Shown one piece after another: positions 27,237 to 36,226 of a stretch of DNA of 64,000 nt. Each line of letters begins with the position of its first letter. Positions within the stretch are counted from its first letter, which is position 1. A program made the translations under genes and the position numbers. Source of the DNA: Lagierella massiliensis (GTDB lineage Bacteria > Bacillota > Clostridia > Tissierellales > Peptoniphilaceae); NCBI RefSeq assembly GCF_001407835.1, contig NZ_CYUO01000005.1, positions 744,001 to 808,000 on the forward strand. Reading direction: 5' to 3'. The notes under the pieces were generated by a model that saw only the letters and a program-made list of their open reading frames with translations, was not told where the DNA came from and made no database searches.

Positions 27237-27711
27237 AGTAGAAAAAGTAACTCAAAAAGACGTTAGAATCGTATCTGAAATGGAAAATGAAATTTTCAGT
27301 TTTCCATGGGCATACGAATCCTTTGAAACTCTAATCAATAATCCCTGTAATCATTTTTACATTGTATTTGATGACGATGTTCCAGTTGCATATTTTGGAA
27401 TTATGATTATCATGAACGAGTGTGATATTTATAATATTGCCGTAAGACCAAATTACCAGGGAAGGGGAATAGGAAGCTTTATAATGCAAGAGATAATTAA
27501 AATCTGCAGAAAAAACGAAGTGGATACAATTACATTAGAGGTTCGTGAGTTCAATTATAAAGCGATAGGTCTTTATGAAAAATATGGATTTAAACTTATT
27601 TCCAGAATAAAAGGGTATTATTCAAAACCATCAGAAGATGGATTATTAATGAGGTTGATTATAGATGAAGAAAAACTTAAAAATTTTAGCGATAGAAACT
27701 TCATGCGATGA
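27229..27711 (+). CDS. rimI: Ribosomal protein alanine N-acetyltransferase RimI-like
   Basis: A 160-residue GNAT acetyltransferase. It shows SFPWAYESF near the N-terminus, the acetyl-CoA loop VRPNYQGRGIGSFIM, and EVREFNYKAIGLYEKYGF at the end, which fit RimI. I prefer the ATG at 27229, overlapping tsaB by 8 bases; a TTG at 27217 would add four residues but sits only 3 bases from the GGG of the possible ribosome site. The gene is in its usual tsaB-rimI-tsaD place; in many bacteria the target is ribosomal S18 but it could differ. Confidence 0.85.
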   Translation: MFRVEKVTQKDVRIVSEMENEIFSFPWAYESFETLINNPCNHFYIVFDDDVPVAYFGIMIIMNECDIYNIAVRPNYQGRGIGSFIMQEIIKICRKNEVDTITLEVREFNYKAIGLYEKYGFKLISRIKGYYSKPSEDGLLMRLIIDEEKLKNFSDRNFMR

Positions 27712-28684
27712 AACTTCTGTTGCAGTGATAGAAGATGGAAGAAATGTACTTTCAAATGTGATATCTTCTCAAATTTCTACTCATAGAGTTTTTGGTGGAG
27801 TTGTACCAGAAATTGCCAGTAGAATGCATCTTGAAAGTATAAATCACATTATAAAAGCATCCCTTGAAGATGCTGGATTAAATTTTTCCGACATTGATGT
27901 TGTTGCATGTACAAAGGGTCCAGGATTAATTGGAGCGCTACTTGTAGGAATATCTTCTGCAAAGGCACTTTCATTAGCTCTTGATATACCACTTGTTGGA
28001 GTTAATCACATGGAAGGCCATATATGTGCCAACTACTTGGTTCACAAAGACTTAGAACCTCCTTTTGGAGGACTTGTGGTATCAGGTGGTCATACTTATT
28101 TGGTAAATGTTAAGGATTATAATGATATAGAAATTATTGGAAGAACAAAAGATGATGCGGCAGGAGAGTGCTTTGACAAGATTGCAAGAGCCCTTGGACT
28201 TCCATATCCTGGAGGACCAGAAATTGATAAGAGAGCAAAACTTGGGAATAAGAACGCAATTGATTTTCCAAGACCTCTTATAGACGATAACTCATATGAC
28301 TTTAGTTATAGTGGGCTTAAGACTGCTGTCCTTAACTATTTAAATCAAAAAAATCAAAAAAATAAAGAGATTGATATAAATGATGTTGCTGCAAGTTTTC
28401 AAGAAGCAGTGCTTGATGTGCTTGTTATAAAATCTATTCGAATGATTAAAGAATATAATATGAAAAAATTTATTATTTCTGGAGGAGTTGCAGCAAACAC
28501 TTCACTTAAAGAAAAACTTCAAAAAGAATGTGATAAGCTTGGAATAGAGCTTTTTTATCCAACCAATATATTTTGTACAGATAACGCTGCAATGATTGGT
28601 TCTGCAGCTTATTATAATTATATTAATGGCAAAGTTTCAGAACTTGATTTAAAAGTTTATCCTAACTTGGAGCTTAATGAATAA
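27665..28684 (+). CDS. tsaD: tRNA N6-adenosine threonylcarbamoyltransferase TsaD
   Basis: A 339-residue catalytic subunit of t6A synthesis. It has the N-terminal IETSCDET, FGGVVPEIASR, NHMEGH (iron/zinc ligand His pair), SGGHT, DDAAGECFDK and the C-terminal SGGVAAN and TDNAAM motifs. The start at 27665 lies 47 bases inside rimI; the N-terminus aligns well with the family (ETSCDET starting at residue 10), and ATGAGG with nine bases spacing supports it. The gene ends the tsaE-tsaB-rimI-tsaD run and is followed by a terminator. Confidence 0.95.
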   Translation: MKKNLKILAIETSCDETSVAVIEDGRNVLSNVISSQISTHRVFGGVVPEIASRMHLESINHIIKASLEDAGLNFSDIDVVACTKGPGLIGALLVGISSAKALSLALDIPLVGVNHMEGHICANYLVHKDLEPPFGGLVVSGGHTYLVNVKDYNDIEIIGRTKDDAAGECFDKIARALGLPYPGGPEIDKRAKLGNKNAIDFPRPLIDDNSYDFSYSGLKTAVLNYLNQKNQKNKEIDINDVAASFQEAVLDVLVIKSIRMIKEYNMKKFIISGGVAANTSLKEKLQKECDKLGIELFYPTNIFCTDNAAMIGSAAYYNYINGKVSELDLKVYPNLELNE

Positions 28685-28701
28685 AAATTTAAAGTAAAAA
28701 C

Positions 28702-28747
28702 AAAAGTAGAGATAAAGATTTGCCCTATGTCTCTACTTTTACTTTTC
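28702..28747 (+). terminator. Intrinsic terminator after tsaD
   Basis: An 11-base perfect stem, AAAAGTAGAGA (28702-28712) / TCTCTACTTTT (28730-28740), with a 17-base loop and T-rich 3' arm. It separates the tsa cluster from trpS. Confidence 0.85.
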
Positions 28748-28792
28748 AAGGATATATTATACAATGTAAGTAATTAATGTTTTGGAGGAATT

Positions 28793-29785
28793 ATGAATAA
28801 AAAAGTAGTTTTAAGCGGAGTTCAACCCTCCGGTAGTTTAACAATAGGTAATTATTTAGGAGCAATACAAAATTTTTCTAAGCTTCAAGAAGATTATGAA
28901 TGTATATATGCCATAGCGGACTTACACTCAATTACAGTTCCACAAGTTGCAAAGGATTTAAGAAGAAGGACATATGAAGTCCTTGCACTATACATGGCTT
29001 GTAATGTTGACCCTGAAAAGTCAACAATATTTGTGCAATCACATGTGCCTGAGCATCTTGAGCTAAGCTGGGTACTTAGCTCCATTTCATATATGGGTCA
29101 ACTTAGCAGAATGACACAGTTCAAAGACAAGGCAAAAAAATCTGAAGAAAATTTAAATGCGGCACTTTTTACTTATCCTGTGCTTATGGCGGCGGATATT
29201 TTGCTCTATCAAACTGATTTTGTTCCTGTTGGGGAAGATCAAAGACAACATTTGGAACTTGCAAGAGACCTTGCCATAAGATTTAACAGCAAGTACTCTG
29301 AAACTTTTAAAGTTCCAGATAACTTAATCAGAAAAGAAACAGGGAAAATTTATAGTCTAAAAGATCCAAGTGTTAAGATGTCTAAGTCAAGTGAAGATGA
29401 AAATAGTTATATCTTAATGTTGGATGATCCAAAGACAATTGAAAGGAAAATTAAGAGAGCTGTTACTGACTCAGATGCACATTTTTGTTATAGCGATGAT
29501 CAACCAGGTTTAAAAAATCTTATTAATATTTACCAAGCTTTTTCAAACGAATCCGTTGAAGATATTGTAAAACAGTATGAAGGTGAAAGCTATGGACCAT
29601 TTAAGAAAGATTTGGCAGAAATTATAATTGAAAGTTTAAAACCAATTCAAGATGAGTACAGTAGACTTATTAATGATAAAGCATTTTTAGAGGAAGTAAT
29701 GGCAAAGGGAGCTTCAAAAGCAAGTTACTTAGCTAATAAAACTATAAGAAAAGTTTACAGAAAAGTTGGATTCGTACAAATATAA
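28793..29785 (+). CDS. trpS: Tryptophanyl-tRNA synthetase
   Basis: A 330-residue class I synthetase. The HIGH-equivalent is in PSGSLTIGNYLG and the KMSKS motif is in SVKMSKSSED; VPVGEDQRQHLELARD and the EGESYGPFKKDL segment are also normal. Family length. GGAGG precedes the ATG. I looked for a T-box in the 108-base gap upstream and saw none. It appears to be transcribed on its own, after the terminator behind tsaD. Confidence 0.96.
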   Translation: MNKKVVLSGVQPSGSLTIGNYLGAIQNFSKLQEDYECIYAIADLHSITVPQVAKDLRRRTYEVLALYMACNVDPEKSTIFVQSHVPEHLELSWVLSSISYMGQLSRMTQFKDKAKKSEENLNAALFTYPVLMAADILLYQTDFVPVGEDQRQHLELARDLAIRFNSKYSETFKVPDNLIRKETGKIYSLKDPSVKMSKSSEDENSYILMLDDPKTIERKIKRAVTDSDAHFCYSDDQPGLKNLINIYQAFSNESVEDIVKQYEGESYGPFKKDLAEIIIESLKPIQDEYSRLINDKAFLEEVMAKGASKASYLANKTIRKVYRKVGFVQI

Positions 29786-29806
29786 ATTGGAAGTTTTTCG
29801 TTTTTT

Positions 29807-29827
29807 CGCTCTTAATTTTGATATAAT
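29807..29827 (+). promoter_or_regulatory. Probable extended -10 promoter before the HlyD-like gene
   Basis: TATAAT at 29822-29827 immediately preceded by TGA (extended -10), about 30 bases before the ATG. No good -35 is seen at the normal distance. Confidence 0.5.
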
Positions 29828-29857
29828 AGACAGTAACATAAAACACAAGAGGGTATT

Positions 29858-31075
29858 ATGAGAAGAAAAAGAAAAAAGAAAAAATTTAAGATTACCCCAC
29901 AGATTCTAATTTTATTTTTATTAGTTTTGGTAGTTTCAAGAAATCTTTATTCAAAACAATTAAAGTCCAAGACTATTGAGCTTAGTGATATAGAAAATTA
30001 TGAAAACACTTTGTCTCTTACAGGAACTGTTATTAGAGAAGAATATCTAATATCATATGGAGAGATGATAAATACAGATAAAGAAGTTTTAGATAAGATT
30101 TCTGCACTGTCTAATATAGGTTCTATTAATGGATTTAAAAACAATTTAGATCTAAATTTAGAAACTTCTAAAGAAAAAGCTGACAATCTTTATAAAATGG
30201 AAAATATCTATTACAAAAAGAGTCAAAAAACTAAAGAAGAAAAACTTCAAGATGACACAGAAACAAAGTCTCCAATGGACGCTGAGTATATATATACGAA
30301 GGTTAAAGATGGTGAACATAAGAGTTTAAAGAATTTAAACGAATTTGATTATGACTATTTGAAAAAAAATAGAGAAGAACTCAATTATTTAAAAAACAAT
30401 TACAGTGTAATATCTGAAGTCTTAAGCAAAAATGGTGAAAATTTAAAAGTTCCAGTTTCTGGTGTTCTTTTAAATAAAATTGATGGTTATGAAGATATTT
30501 TAAATCCATATGATATAGATTTAGAGAACTTTGAATTTAAGATACCTGATGATGTAAAAGAAGATATGACTATAGACGGATCAAAGATTGTAAATAATAA
30601 CTTTTTTTATCTGTATTTCAAAACTTTAACCTCAAATTTAAGTAAAGGGTTAGAAGCTGGAGATACAATTAAAATAAAAATTGGAAAAGACTATCTAAAT
30701 GGAAGAATAGAACAGATATTAGACATAGATAAGGAAACTAAGTTTTTAATTAAGTTTGATGAAGGTTTTAAAATTGTAGAAAATAAAAGATTTTTAAACT
30801 TCAAATTGATTAAAGACGAAGAAAAAACTTTTTTAGTTCCAACATCCAGTATTATAGAAAAAGATGGAATTTGGGGAGTTTATGTAAAAAATCCATCAGG
30901 AATAGTTAAATTCGTAGCTGTTAAAATCGTTGGTGAAAAAGAAAAGAGCACCTTTGTTTCTGCTGGAAAAGATGGTATGATTACTTTTGGTGGAAAAAAT
31001 TATGAAACATTAACCTTATATGATGAAGTATTAATTCATCCTAACCTGGTTAAAGATAAAGAATTATTGGAATAG
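29858..31075 (+). CDS. Membrane-anchored HlyD/biotin-lipoyl-like extracytoplasmic protein
   Basis: A 405-residue protein with a very basic N-terminus (about 10 K/R in the first 12 residues), one transmembrane helix at about 13-30, and a large extracytoplasmic part. The segment VPVSGVLLNKIDGYEDIL (near residue 200) resembles the barrel-sandwich half-motif of HlyD-type adaptors, and a helical region precedes it; the C-terminal part is beta-rich. Proteins like this often precede ylmE-sepF in clostridial relatives and are then labelled HlyD-family adaptors, but no ABC partner is next to it. A role in the division cluster is inference from position only. Confidence 0.6.
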   Translation: MRRKRKKKKFKITPQILILFLLVLVVSRNLYSKQLKSKTIELSDIENYENTLSLTGTVIREEYLISYGEMINTDKEVLDKISALSNIGSINGFKNNLDLNLETSKEKADNLYKMENIYYKKSQKTKEEKLQDDTETKSPMDAEYIYTKVKDGEHKSLKNLNEFDYDYLKKNREELNYLKNNYSVISEVLSKNGENLKVPVSGVLLNKIDGYEDILNPYDIDLENFEFKIPDDVKEDMTIDGSKIVNNNFFYLYFKTLTSNLSKGLEAGDTIKIKIGKDYLNGRIEQILDIDKETKFLIKFDEGFKIVENKRFLNFKLIKDEEKTFLVPTSSIIEKDGIWGVYVKNPSGIVKFVAVKIVGEKEKSTFVSAGKDGMITFGGKNYETLTLYDEVLIHPNLVKDKELLE

Positions 31076-31083
31076 GTGATTTT

Positions 31084-31779
31084 TTGAGTATTGGTGAAAA
31101 CATAGACAAAATTAAATCCAATATTGATTTAATAAAAAAAGAGAAGGGACTGGACTATCCTATTACATTAATAGCGGTTTCTAAAACTGTTGATGAAGAA
31201 AAGGTTATGGAAGCTTATGAGCATGGGCAACGTGACTTTGGAGAAAATAAGGTTCAGGAACTTACAAAAAAAGAAAGTTCATTAAATAATTTAGAAGATA
31301 TTAATTTTCATATGATTGGGTATCTACAAAGTAATAAGGTGAAATATTTAGTTAACACCGCAAAACTTATTCATTCACTTGATAGAAAGTCTTTAATTAA
31401 AGAAATGGAAAAAAGAGGAAGAAATGAAGACTTTATATTTAACTGTTTAATTCAAGTGAATTTAGCTAAAGAAAAATCTAAGTCTGGAATTTATATAGAA
31501 GACTTAGAAGAGTTACTTATTTTAATTGAAAACTCAAACTATGTAAAAGTTAAAGGGTTAATGATGATTGCACCTTTTTATGAAGATGTTGAAAAGGTAC
31601 GACCTTTATTTAGAGATATGAAAAAAATTTATGATGAACTTAGAACACGAGAATTTAAGAATATAGAAATGAAATACCTTTCCATGGGAATGAGTCATGA
31701 TTATAAAGTTGCAGTGGAAGAAGGCTCAAACATGGTTCGGATAGGAACTGATATATTTGGTAAAAGAGTATATGTTTAG
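31084..31779 (+). CDS. ylmE: PLP homeostasis protein (YggS/YlmE)
   Basis: A 231-residue single-domain fold III PLP-binding protein. Motifs are AVSKTVDEEKV (PLP Lys), DFGENKVQE, IGYLQSNKVKYL, SLDR and the C-terminal SMGMSHDYKVAVEEGSN and VRIGTDIFG. It has no known catalytic activity and balances PLP/amino acid pools. It starts with TTG after AGGTGATTT. It lies before sepF, as ylmE in the Gram-positive ylm division cluster. Confidence 0.93.
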   Translation: MSIGENIDKIKSNIDLIKKEKGLDYPITLIAVSKTVDEEKVMEAYEHGQRDFGENKVQELTKKESSLNNLEDINFHMIGYLQSNKVKYLVNTAKLIHSLDRKSLIKEMEKRGRNEDFIFNCLIQVNLAKEKSKSGIYIEDLEELLILIENSNYVKVKGLMMIAPFYEDVEKVRPLFRDMKKIYDELRTREFKNIEMKYLSMGMSHDYKVAVEEGSNMVRIGTDIFGKRVYV

Positions 31780-31787
31780 GAGGAGCT

Positions 31788-32282
31788 ATGGGCAAGTTTG
31801 ATAAATTTAAAAGTCTTTTAGGTTTAGAAGATGAATATGATGATGATTATTATGAAGAAGATTATTTAGATGATGATTACTATGACAATTCACAAGATTT
31901 TAAAGAACCAGATTTTAAAGATGAGTATGATGAACCGAGTGTATCTACTCAAAACAGATTTAAGAAAAATAATGTGGTTCCATTTAATGACAATTACTCA
32001 TCTGACAGAGTGAAAATTTTAATACATGAACCTATATCATATGAAGATGCGCCACCAGTTTTAGATGATATATTATCTAAAAATGTTGTAGTGCTTAATT
32101 TAGAAATGTTGGATATAGACCTTAAGAGAAAGGCATTTGACTTTGTTAGCGGAGGCATCTACGCACTTGATGGCAAGATACAAAAAGTTAGTAAAGACAT
32201 ATTTGTAATAGCTCCAAAGGAACTTGAAATAGATGGGAAATTAAAAGATCAAATTGCAAGTAAAGGATTTTATCAACTATAA
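31788..32282 (+). CDS. sepF: Cell division protein SepF
   Basis: A 164-residue FtsZ-binding division protein. The N-terminal amphipathic membrane-targeting helix (MGKFDKFKSLLGL) is followed by an acidic, Tyr/Asp-rich linker to about residue 70, then the SepF globular domain with VVLNLEMLD, KRKAFDFVSGG and YALDGKIQKVSKDIFVIAP. AGGAG precedes the ATG. The neighbour ylmG and a divIVA gene found in other Firmicutes are absent from this cluster. Confidence 0.95.
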   Translation: MGKFDKFKSLLGLEDEYDDDYYEEDYLDDDYYDNSQDFKEPDFKDEYDEPSVSTQNRFKKNNVVPFNDNYSSDRVKILIHEPISYEDAPPVLDDILSKNVVVLNLEMLDIDLKRKAFDFVSGGIYALDGKIQKVSKDIFVIAPKELEIDGKLKDQIASKGFYQL

Positions 32283-33064
32283 TGTCTAATGAATTAGATA
32301 AAATATTAGGTCATATTAAAGATCTTGACACAAAACAGACTATCAAAAGCTTTTATGATAGTCTATTTGTTGTTATGGAAAAAAATATTCCTTATTGTAC
32401 AGATTTTATGTCTCCAATTGAAATAAAATATGCAATTTCACTTATGAATACATTTGGATTTGACCGTTATTTAGTGTATCCAAGTTTAAAGGAATGCGAA
32501 CGAAATGTACTACTAATATTTGGGGAATATTATGAACCAAATCCTGAAGAATATATAAAAACTTTGTCCTTTGTAATTCCAGATAAGGATATAGTTCATA
32601 GAGATGTCTTGGGATCTCTTCTATCTTTAGGTATAAGTAGGAGTAAGGTTGGAGATATACTTTTTACAAAGACCAATGTAGTGTTATTCATTAGAAATAC
32701 CATTGAAAATTATATACTGAATAATTTCTTTAAGGTTCGTAATCAAAATATATCAATAGAAGAAATATCAGATTTTGATTTTGAATATGTGGAAAAGAAC
32801 TATGTGAAAGAGACCATGATTGTGTCTTCCCTTAGACTTGATACAATTTGTTCTGGGTTAATGAAATCTTCAAGGAAAAAAGCCAGTGATAAAATCAATA
32901 GGGGAGAAGTTAAACTTAATTATACTGAAGAAAAATCAACCCATCAATTAGTAGAAGATTTTTCTGTGATTTCTATTAGAGGTTATGGAAGATATAGGTT
33001 TTTGGAACCTATATCAAGAACCAAAAAAGATAATTATGTAGTAGAATTTTTGAAATACATTTAG
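32282..33064 (+). CDS. ylmH: S4-domain RNA-binding protein YlmH
   Basis: A 260-residue YlmH protein. The N-terminal two thirds form the YlmH-specific RRM-like region, and the C-terminal S4 RNA-binding domain is at about 185-250 (SLRLDTICSGLMKSSRKK then GEVKLNY). In B. subtilis it binds RNA and stalled-ribosome products; here only the family name is certain. Start overlaps the sepF stop by one base. It is followed by lspA after 9 bases. Confidence 0.88.
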   Translation: MSNELDKILGHIKDLDTKQTIKSFYDSLFVVMEKNIPYCTDFMSPIEIKYAISLMNTFGFDRYLVYPSLKECERNVLLIFGEYYEPNPEEYIKTLSFVIPDKDIVHRDVLGSLLSLGISRSKVGDILFTKTNVVLFIRNTIENYILNNFFKVRNQNISIEEISDFDFEYVEKNYVKETMIVSSLRLDTICSGLMKSSRKKASDKINRGEVKLNYTEEKSTHQLVEDFSVISIRGYGRYRFLEPISRTKKDNYVVEFLKYI

Positions 33065-33073
33065 GAGAAGACT

Positions 33074-33532
33074 GTGATATTAGCAATTATTTTTTTTGTC
33101 ATTATTTTGGACCAGATTACAAAGTACTTAGCAATAGGACTAAAAAATGGTTCTATCAAGTTAGTAGAAAATTTTATGGAATTAGTTTATGTGGAAAATA
33201 GAGGAGCTGCTTTTGGGATTCTTCAAGGTAAAAAGATCATACTTGTTTTTTTTACGTTTTTTATAATTGCTGCATTGTGTTATTTTCTTTATAAAAGTCG
33301 AAATAGACTTTCGACAATATCTAAAGTATCCATCTCATTAATAATAGGTGGTGCAATAGGTAATTTAATTGATAGAGTTTTTAGACATTTCGTAATAGAT
33401 TTTATATCGGTTACATTTCCAAACGGATATGAATTTCCTGTATTTAATGTAGCAGATATTGCTGTTGTATGTGGAACTTTTCTACTTATAATCGCATTTG
33501 TTAAAACTGATGACTTTGAGGAGATACAATGA
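33074..33532 (+). CDS. lspA: Lipoprotein signal peptidase (signal peptidase II)
   Basis: A 152-residue membrane aspartyl protease with four helices that removes signal peptides of prolipoproteins. The two catalytic Asp are in GNLIDRVF and FNVADIAV; NRGAAFGI is the other block. It starts with GTG; AGGAG precedes it. It follows ylmH directly; in other Firmicutes ileS often stands between, here it is absent. Overlaps ung by 4 bases. Confidence 0.95.
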   Translation: MILAIIFFVIILDQITKYLAIGLKNGSIKLVENFMELVYVENRGAAFGILQGKKIILVFFTFFIIAALCYFLYKSRNRLSTISKVSISLIIGGAIGNLIDRVFRHFVIDFISVTFPNGYEFPVFNVADIAVVCGTFLLIIAFVKTDDFEEIQ

Positions 33533-34203
33533 TAAAGTTTAATAATAGCTGGGATGAGCTCTTGAAGGACGAATTTCAAAAAGATTATTATCAAAAACTC
33601 AGAAAGATTTTGATAAATGAATATAAAAATTATGATATATTTCCAGACATGTACCTTATATTTGATGCGTTAAAAAAAGTTAGTTATGAAGACGTTAAGA
33701 TTGTGATTATTGGACAAGATCCATATCATGGAGTTGGTCAAGCCCATGGACATAGTTTTTCTGTATTACCAGGAGTTACTATACCGCCATCACTTAATAA
33801 TATATATAAGGAGATGGTAGATGATGTTGGTGGATATATTCCAAATAATGGATATTTAATGAAGTGGGTTAACCAAGGAGTAATGCTTCTTAACACTACA
33901 CTTACAGTTAGAAGGGGAATGGCAAACTCTCACAAAGATATCGGATGGCAAATTTTAACAGATAGAGTTATAGAGATACTTGGTGATAGGAAAGAGCCAA
34001 TAGTATTTATACTTTGGGGAAGTCATGCTATTTCAAAAAAGAAATTCATTAATCAAAAAATTCACTATGTGATACAATCACCACATCCTTCACCCCTTTC
34101 AGCATATAGAGGTTTCTTTGGAAGTAGACCTTTTTCAAAGACCAATAACTTTTTGATTTCTCAAAACTTAAAACCAATAGATTGGCAGATTGAAAATATA
34201 TGA
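33529..34203 (+). CDS. ung: Uracil-DNA glycosylase, family 1
   Basis: A 224-residue family 1 UDG that excises uracil from DNA. The water-activating motif GQDPYHG is near residue 64, followed by the uracil-binding VLLLNTTLT-type segment (GVMLLNTTLTV) and the HPSPLSAYRG loop (SPHPSPLSAYRGFFGS). Family length. It is placed between lspA and rluD with 4-base overlaps on both sides, so it is coupled to them. Confidence 0.96.
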   Translation: MIKFNNSWDELLKDEFQKDYYQKLRKILINEYKNYDIFPDMYLIFDALKKVSYEDVKIVIIGQDPYHGVGQAHGHSFSVLPGVTIPPSLNNIYKEMVDDVGGYIPNNGYLMKWVNQGVMLLNTTLTVRRGMANSHKDIGWQILTDRVIEILGDRKEPIVFILWGSHAISKKKFINQKIHYVIQSPHPSPLSAYRGFFGSRPFSKTNNFLISQNLKPIDWQIENI

Positions 34204-35141
34204 AAGAAATAGAAATAATTGTAAAAGAAGACGGAATAAGAATTGACAAATACATTACAGACTACTTAGAAGACTATACCAGAAATTTTATAAAAAAACT
34301 TATATCTTCAAAAGAGGTACTTGTAAATGGAATAGCTATAAAGCCATCATATAATGTAAAATCGGGAGATACAATAAATATTTTACTTCCTACAGATGAA
34401 GTGGGAAAAATTTTAGCTGAGGATAAAGAACTTGAAATTATTTACGAAGATGATTATATAGCAGTTTTGAATAAACCTTCAAATCTCATAGTACATCCTA
34501 CTGAGACTATAAGAGAAGGTACTCTTGTTAATAGATTGCTTTTTAGATTTAAGAATCTTTCGGATTTATATCAACCCTTTAGACCTGGAATAGTACACAG
34601 ACTTGACAAAGATACCTCAGGGCTTATTATAATTGCAAAGAATAACGATACCCATGGAAAACTAAAGAGTATGTTTCAAAATAGAGAAATTGAAAAACAT
34701 TATGTAGCTATTGTACATGGGAAAGTAGATGAAGAAGTCGTAATTGAAAAGCCAATTGGAAGAGATATTTACAACAGGACTAAAATGGCTGTAGTAGAAG
34801 ATGGAAAGTATGCAAAGTCAATTCTTAGACCAATTTGTTATAATGATGAGTATTCTTTAGTAGAAGTTTTAATATCAACTGGAAGAACTCACCAAATAAG
34901 AGTTCATTTGTCATCTCTACATCATCCAGTTTTGGGAGACAAAACCTATGGTATAAAAAAAGAAAAGATAAATACAAATAGACAGATGTTACATGCCTTT
35001 TATCTAAAGTTTAATCATCCGATATTAGATAAGAGGATTGAGTTAATAGCACCATTACATGAAGACTATATAGAGACTATAAAAAAATGCAACTTAGACT
35101 ATGAATGTTATAAAGAGTTGGTTTTAAATTTGGAGGATTAA
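34200..35141 (+). CDS. rluD: Pseudouridine synthase, RluD/RluA family
   Basis: A 313-residue RluA-family enzyme. An N-terminal S4 domain (about 10-75) is followed by the catalytic domain with HRLDKDTSGL, which carries the catalytic Asp, and the C-terminal RTHQIRVHLSSLHHPVLGD. It is the large-subunit rRNA pseudouridine synthase type that usually follows lspA. The precise target (U1911/1915/1917 of 23S) is by family resemblance only. Confidence 0.92.
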   Translation: MKEIEIIVKEDGIRIDKYITDYLEDYTRNFIKKLISSKEVLVNGIAIKPSYNVKSGDTINILLPTDEVGKILAEDKELEIIYEDDYIAVLNKPSNLIVHPTETIREGTLVNRLLFRFKNLSDLYQPFRPGIVHRLDKDTSGLIIIAKNNDTHGKLKSMFQNREIEKHYVAIVHGKVDEEVVIEKPIGRDIYNRTKMAVVEDGKYAKSILRPICYNDEYSLVEVLISTGRTHQIRVHLSSLHHPVLGDKTYGIKKEKINTNRQMLHAFYLKFNHPILDKRIELIAPLHEDYIETIKKCNLDYECYKELVLNLED

Positions 35142-35142
35142 A

Positions 35143-36222
35143 TTGGATAAAAAACTAATATTGTTTTGTAATGCTCTATCAATTTCAAATAAGGCTGCCA
35201 TAAATATTATAGAATATTTTTCTAATTACAAAGATTTTATCAACAATATAGATCAAGTCAAAGAAATAAAAGGTTTAGATAAAAGAATTTGTGAAAGGAT
35301 TTTGAAGAATAAAGCTTTTGATTTAAAAGATTATTTAGAAAAAGTTAAGTCTATGGGGATAAAAATGACTTTTATAGATGAAGAAGATTACCCCATAAAC
35401 TTAAATTACATAGAAGATCCACCACTTATGTTATATTATTTAGGTACTTTACAAAAAGATGATATGTATGGAATTTCTATGGTCGGATCACGAAAATGTA
35501 CTTCATATGGGGCGTGGGCATGTAAAGAGATAGCAAGGGACCTTTCAAGAAATGGAATTCCAATAATATCTGGACTTGCCTATGGCATAGATAAGATTGC
35601 TCATGAAACAAGTCTCCAAAATAATAACAGAACAATTGGTGTTATAGGAAATGGAATTGATGTTATTTATCCTAAGACACACAAAGAACTATATAAAAGA
35701 GTATCAAGAAATGGGGCTGTAGTTTCTGAATATCCTTTAGGAACAACTCCAAAAAATTATAACTTCCCATACCGCAATAGAATAATTTCAGGTATTGGGC
35801 AAGGAGTTGTTGTCGTTGAGGCAATGAGAAAATCAGGTACATTAATTACGGCAAATTATGGTCTTGATCAAGGCAAGGATGTTTTTGCAATACCTGGGAA
35901 CATTAATAGCTTCTATAGCCTTGGAACTAATGCTCTAATTAGAGAAGGGGCAAAGATAGTGACTGAAGTAGATGATATTTTAGAAGATATACACTGCCCT
36001 AATGAAATAGAAAATAAAGAGATTCTAATACAATTAGAAGATCCTACTGAAAATGATATTATAAATATTTTATTAAAAAATCCATGCACAAGTGATATAA
36101 TATCTGATCAGTTGGGAATTGCAGTAGAAGATATAAATGCAACATTAACAAAGCTTGAAATGAAAGGATACGTATCAGAAGAAATGGGTGGAATATTTTA
36201 CCCAATAGTTAGAAAGGAATGA
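35143..36222 (+). CDS. dprA: DNA processing protein DprA (Smf)
   Basis: A 359-residue DprA that loads RecA on single-stranded DNA in transformation. The Rossmann domain shows GSRKCTSYG, SGLAYGIDKIAHE, GNGIDVIYP and YRNRIISGI, with VVVEAMRKSGTLITA. The C-terminal winged-helix domain is present. It starts with TTG and GGAGG lies 7 bases before. It precedes topA, as in many Firmicutes. Along with comEA at 58612 it hints at competence genes in the genome, although the window has no com pilus genes. Confidence 0.93.
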   Translation: MDKKLILFCNALSISNKAAINIIEYFSNYKDFINNIDQVKEIKGLDKRICERILKNKAFDLKDYLEKVKSMGIKMTFIDEEDYPINLNYIEDPPLMLYYLGTLQKDDMYGISMVGSRKCTSYGAWACKEIARDLSRNGIPIISGLAYGIDKIAHETSLQNNNRTIGVIGNGIDVIYPKTHKELYKRVSRNGAVVSEYPLGTTPKNYNFPYRNRIISGIGQGVVVVEAMRKSGTLITANYGLDQGKDVFAIPGNINSFYSLGTNALIREGAKIVTEVDDILEDIHCPNEIENKEILIQLEDPTENDIINILLKNPCTSDIISDQLGIAVEDINATLTKLEMKGYVSEEMGGIFYPIVRKE

Positions 36223-36226
36223 TAGA

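Noticed and set aside
28685-28792. T-box or trp leader before trpS
   Set aside because: The gap is only 108 bases, holds a terminator, and lacks the conserved T-box sequence.
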